Positions 6,635-8,267 of a stretch of 8,267 bases of DNA are shown piece by piece. The translations under genes were made by a program, and so were the position numbers. This DNA comes from DASQFI01 sp050264575 (GTDB lineage Bacteria > Acidobacteriota > Vicinamibacteria > Vicinamibacterales > SCN-69-37): the NCBI GenBank assembly GCA_050264575.1, contig JBLNGH010000219.1:1-8267 (forward strand), read 5' to 3'. Position 1 is the first letter of the stretch. Every line of letters starts with the position of its first letter. The notes beneath the pieces were generated by a model. That model saw only the letters and a program-made list of their open reading frames with translations, did not search any database and was not told where the DNA came from.

Positions 6635-7636
6635 TCAGCGCCGTTCCACCCTGTTGTCGCGAAGATCGTCGACGGCATCGCTGACGTCGGACCGCGTCAG
6701 TTCCATTTTGCGAACGCGATACAAGAGGTCATCGAGCAGTTTGCGCATGCCCGAGATGACGTCGGCGACGAGCCCGATCAATACGACCTGAAATCCGACG
6801 ATCATGAGCACCGCCGACAGGATGAGTGATTGCACCTTGCCGGCGCTGTCGTGCGTGAAGAGGAAGTAGTAGAGGAAGCGGATGGAGATCACAAAGCCGG
6901 CCAGGAAGATCGTCGACCCGATGTAGGTGAACACTTTGAGCGGCTCGTACATCGTGTAGATGCGGACGATGGTCGCGGCCGACCGCTTGATGTACGAGAG
7001 GACGCTGTCGAACAGCCGCGACGGCCGCGTGCGTGGATTCGTCGCGACCGCGACGTGCGTCACGGCCATCCGCTGTTTGCCCGCCTGGATCAGCGATTCG
7101 AGCGTGTACGAGAAGTCGGAGACGATCGTCATCCGCAGCGCGGCGTCGCGCGTGTACGCCCGAAAGCCGCTCGTGGTGTCGGGGACCTTCGTGGCGGAGA
7201 CGAGCCGCACGGCCCAACTGCCGACGCGTTGCAGCAGCTTCCGCGGCCACGACATGTTCGCGAGGTCCCGGATGTTCCGGTCGCCGACGACGATGTCCGC
7301 GTCGCCCCGCAGCAACGGCTCGAGCAGCCGCGCGATGTCGCGTCCGGCGTACTGATTGTCGGCGTCGGTGTTCACGATGTAGTCGGCGCCTCGCTGAAGA
7401 CTGGCGTCGATGCCGGCCATGAACGCCGCGGCGAGTCCCTTGCGCTGACGGAACCGGATCACCTGCGAGACGCCGTGCGCGAGCGCGACGTCGGCCGTCC
7501 CGTCGCGCGAGCCGTCGTCGATGACGAGCGTCTCGATGACGTCGATGCCCGGCACGGCGCGCGGCAGATCCGCCAGCGTGGCCGGCAGCGTGTCCGCCTC
7601 GTTCAGACAGGGGATCTGAATGATCAGCTTGGGCAC
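6635..7636 (-). CDS. GT2 polyprenyl-phosphate glycosyltransferase with two C-terminal membrane helices, second copy
   Basis: This 333-residue protein has the same plan as its downstream neighbour but differs clearly in sequence. Motifs in order are IIQIPCLNEADTL (5-17), VIDDGSRDGT (38-47), QRKGLAAAFMAG (64-75), the metal-binding NTDADNQY (89-96), VVGDRNI (116-122), DTTSGFRAYTRDAA (153-166) and a basic NPRTRPSRLFDS (200-211) in place of the GESK motif. Membrane helices are near 235-259 and 271-292. A charged tail of about 40 residues follows (RKLLDDLLYRVRKMEL at 298-313, then acidic), longer than in the neighbour. The predicted role is transfer of a sugar from a nucleotide donor to polyprenyl phosphate at the inner membrane face. 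The start is GTG, one base after the upstream GT4 stop, with GGAG six bases before it. Family assignment is secure; the sugar is unknown. Confidence 0.92.
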   Translation of the reverse strand: MPKLIIQIPCLNEADTLPATLADLPRAVPGIDVIETLVIDDGSRDGTADVALAHGVSQVIRFRQRKGLAAAFMAGIDASLQRGADYIVNTDADNQYAGRDIARLLEPLLRGDADIVVGDRNIRDLANMSWPRKLLQRVGSWAVRLVSATKVPDTTSGFRAYTRDAALRMTIVSDFSYTLESLIQAGKQRMAVTHVAVATNPRTRPSRLFDSVLSYIKRSAATIVRIYTMYEPLKVFTYIGSTIFLAGFVISIRFLYYFLFTHDSAGKVQSLILSAVLMIVGFQVVLIGLVADVISGMRKLLDDLLYRVRKMELTRSDVSDAVDDLRDNRVERR

Positions 7637-7637
7637 G

Positions 7638-8267
7638 TCAGGCTCCGTTCACGGGCGCCATCAGGCGATCGATCACGCCGTCCCACGTGATCGTGCGCGC
7701 GCGATCGTATCCTGCTTCTCCCTGCGCGGCGGCGCGCGCGGGATCCGAGTACGCCCGCCCCATCGCCTCGCCCAGCGCCGCCGGATCCGGAGGACACACC
7801 CATCCGTTGACGCCGTCGATCACGAACTCGTTCGGCCCGCCGGCGTCGGTCGTCGTGATCACCGGCTTGCGGGCGAGAAACGCCTCGAGCGTCACGTAGC
7901 CGTAGTCTTCGTCGTAGGGCGGATAGATGACCGCGAGCGCGTGCGCGTACAGCTCGATGACATCCTCGTCGCGCACCTCGCCGAGAAACCGCACGCGATC
8001 GCCGAGCCCGAGCGACGTGGCGAGCGCTTCGAGCGCCGATGCCTGCGTGCCCGCGCCGGCGATCGTCAGCGTCACGTCGCGCGGCGCGTGCGCGAGCGCG
8101 CGGAGCGCCAGATCCACGCGCTTGACCGACTCCAGGCGGCCGATCGACAGCACGTAGGATCCGGCGTGGCCCGGATGCAGCCGGGCGGCGAGCCGCGGTG
8201 GATGATAGAGCGGCTCGGCGTCGAGCCCGTTGAACCGCTTCACGCGTGCCGCGGTGTTCGCCGAGTT
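7638..8267 (-). CDS. GT4 family glycosyltransferase, C-terminal 209 residues (cut by right edge)
   Basis: The frame is open to the right edge; a GTG at 8243 is internal, because the residues before it (NSANTAARVKRFNG, visible 1-14) are the normal GT4 interdomain sequence. The visible part is the donor-binding half of a GT-B enzyme: VLSIGRLESVKRVDLAL (39-55), where Arg44 and Lys49 should hold the donor phosphates; LTIAGAGTQ (67-75); VRFLGEVRDEDV (92-103); and the E-x7-E motif EDYGYVTLE (120-128), followed by KPVITTTDAGGPNEFV (134-149) and NGWVCPPDP (154-162). The end of the protein is intact. It should transfer a sugar from a nucleotide donor to a cytoplasmic lipid-linked acceptor, but neither sugar nor linkage can be read. 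The N-terminal acceptor-binding domain lies beyond the window. It differs clearly from the GT4 at 2549-3808, so the two are not a recent duplication. Confidence 0.93.
   Translation of the reverse strand, partial: NSANTAARVKRFNGLDAEPLYHPPRLAARLHPGHAGSYVLSIGRLESVKRVDLALRALAHAPRDVTLTIAGAGTQASALEALATSLGLGDRVRFLGEVRDEDVIELYAHALAVIYPPYDEDYGYVTLEAFLARKPVITTTDAGGPNEFVIDGVNGWVCPPDPAALGEAMGRAYSDPARAAAQGEAGYDRARTITWDGVIDRLMAPVNGA
7643..7646 (-). promoter_or_regulatory. Ribosome binding site for the GTG-started GT2 gene
   Basis: GGAG on the minus strand lies six bases before the GTG at 7636-7634, overlapping the final codons of the upstream GT4 gene. It supports GTG as the true start. Confidence 0.65.

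Noticed and set aside
5738..7690. Two consecutive plus-strand open frames (363 and 286 codons) that look like a small operon
   Set aside because: They mirror the two GT2 genes and have the Arg/Asp/His-rich composition of antisense frames; no ribosome binding site or protein motif supports them.

Overview
The window is a slice of a long, one-directional glycan biosynthesis operon. All nine genes lie on the minus strand, so the order of transcription runs from the right edge (8267) to the left edge (1). Junctions are very tight: the genes overlap by up to 14 nt or are separated by at most 6 nt, except for one 52-nt gap. No RNA genes, CRISPR arrays, insertion sequences or phage genes were seen. 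The DNA is strongly GC-rich, and the genes are typical of chromosomal surface-polysaccharide loci. The organism is a high-GC bacterium. From memory, the membrane protein at the left edge resembles hypothetical proteins of Acidobacteriota (Vicinamibacteria), but this placement is tentative and rests on no search.

In transcription order the genes are: (1) the C-terminal part of a GT4 glycosyltransferase, cut by the right edge; (2) and (3) two adjacent GT2 enzymes with two C-terminal membrane helices each, resembling polyprenyl-phosphate sugar synthases (GtrB/ArnC/Dpm1 type); (4) a compact GT39/ArnT-like multi-pass GT-C transferase; (5) a short, soluble-type Dpm1-like polyprenol-phosphate mannosyltransferase; (6) a second GT4 glycosyltransferase; (7) an extended-SDR nucleotide-sugar epimerase/dehydratase; (8) a DegT/DnrJ/EryC1 sugar aminotransferase; (9) the first 120 residues of an unfamiliar polytopic membrane protein, which starts at TTG and runs off the left edge.

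A working model, which is inference: the GT2 enzymes charge a polyprenyl phosphate carrier with single sugars on the cytoplasmic face. The GT-C protein, and perhaps the left-edge membrane protein, use such lipid-linked sugars outside the membrane. The two GT4 enzymes build the main chain from nucleotide sugars, and the SDR/aminotransferase pair supplies an unusual, probably amino, sugar nucleotide. No flippase, polymerase, 3,4-ketoisomerase or N-acyltransferase is inside the window, so the pathway is incomplete here.

The points most worth a second look are three different polyprenyl-phosphate sugar synthases beside a single GT-C enzyme, an SDR with Asn where the catalytic Tyr is expected, a hairpin covering the stop codon of the second GT4 gene, and the left-edge membrane protein. 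I see no clear sign of a wholly new system; most of the content is recognisable glycan machinery.
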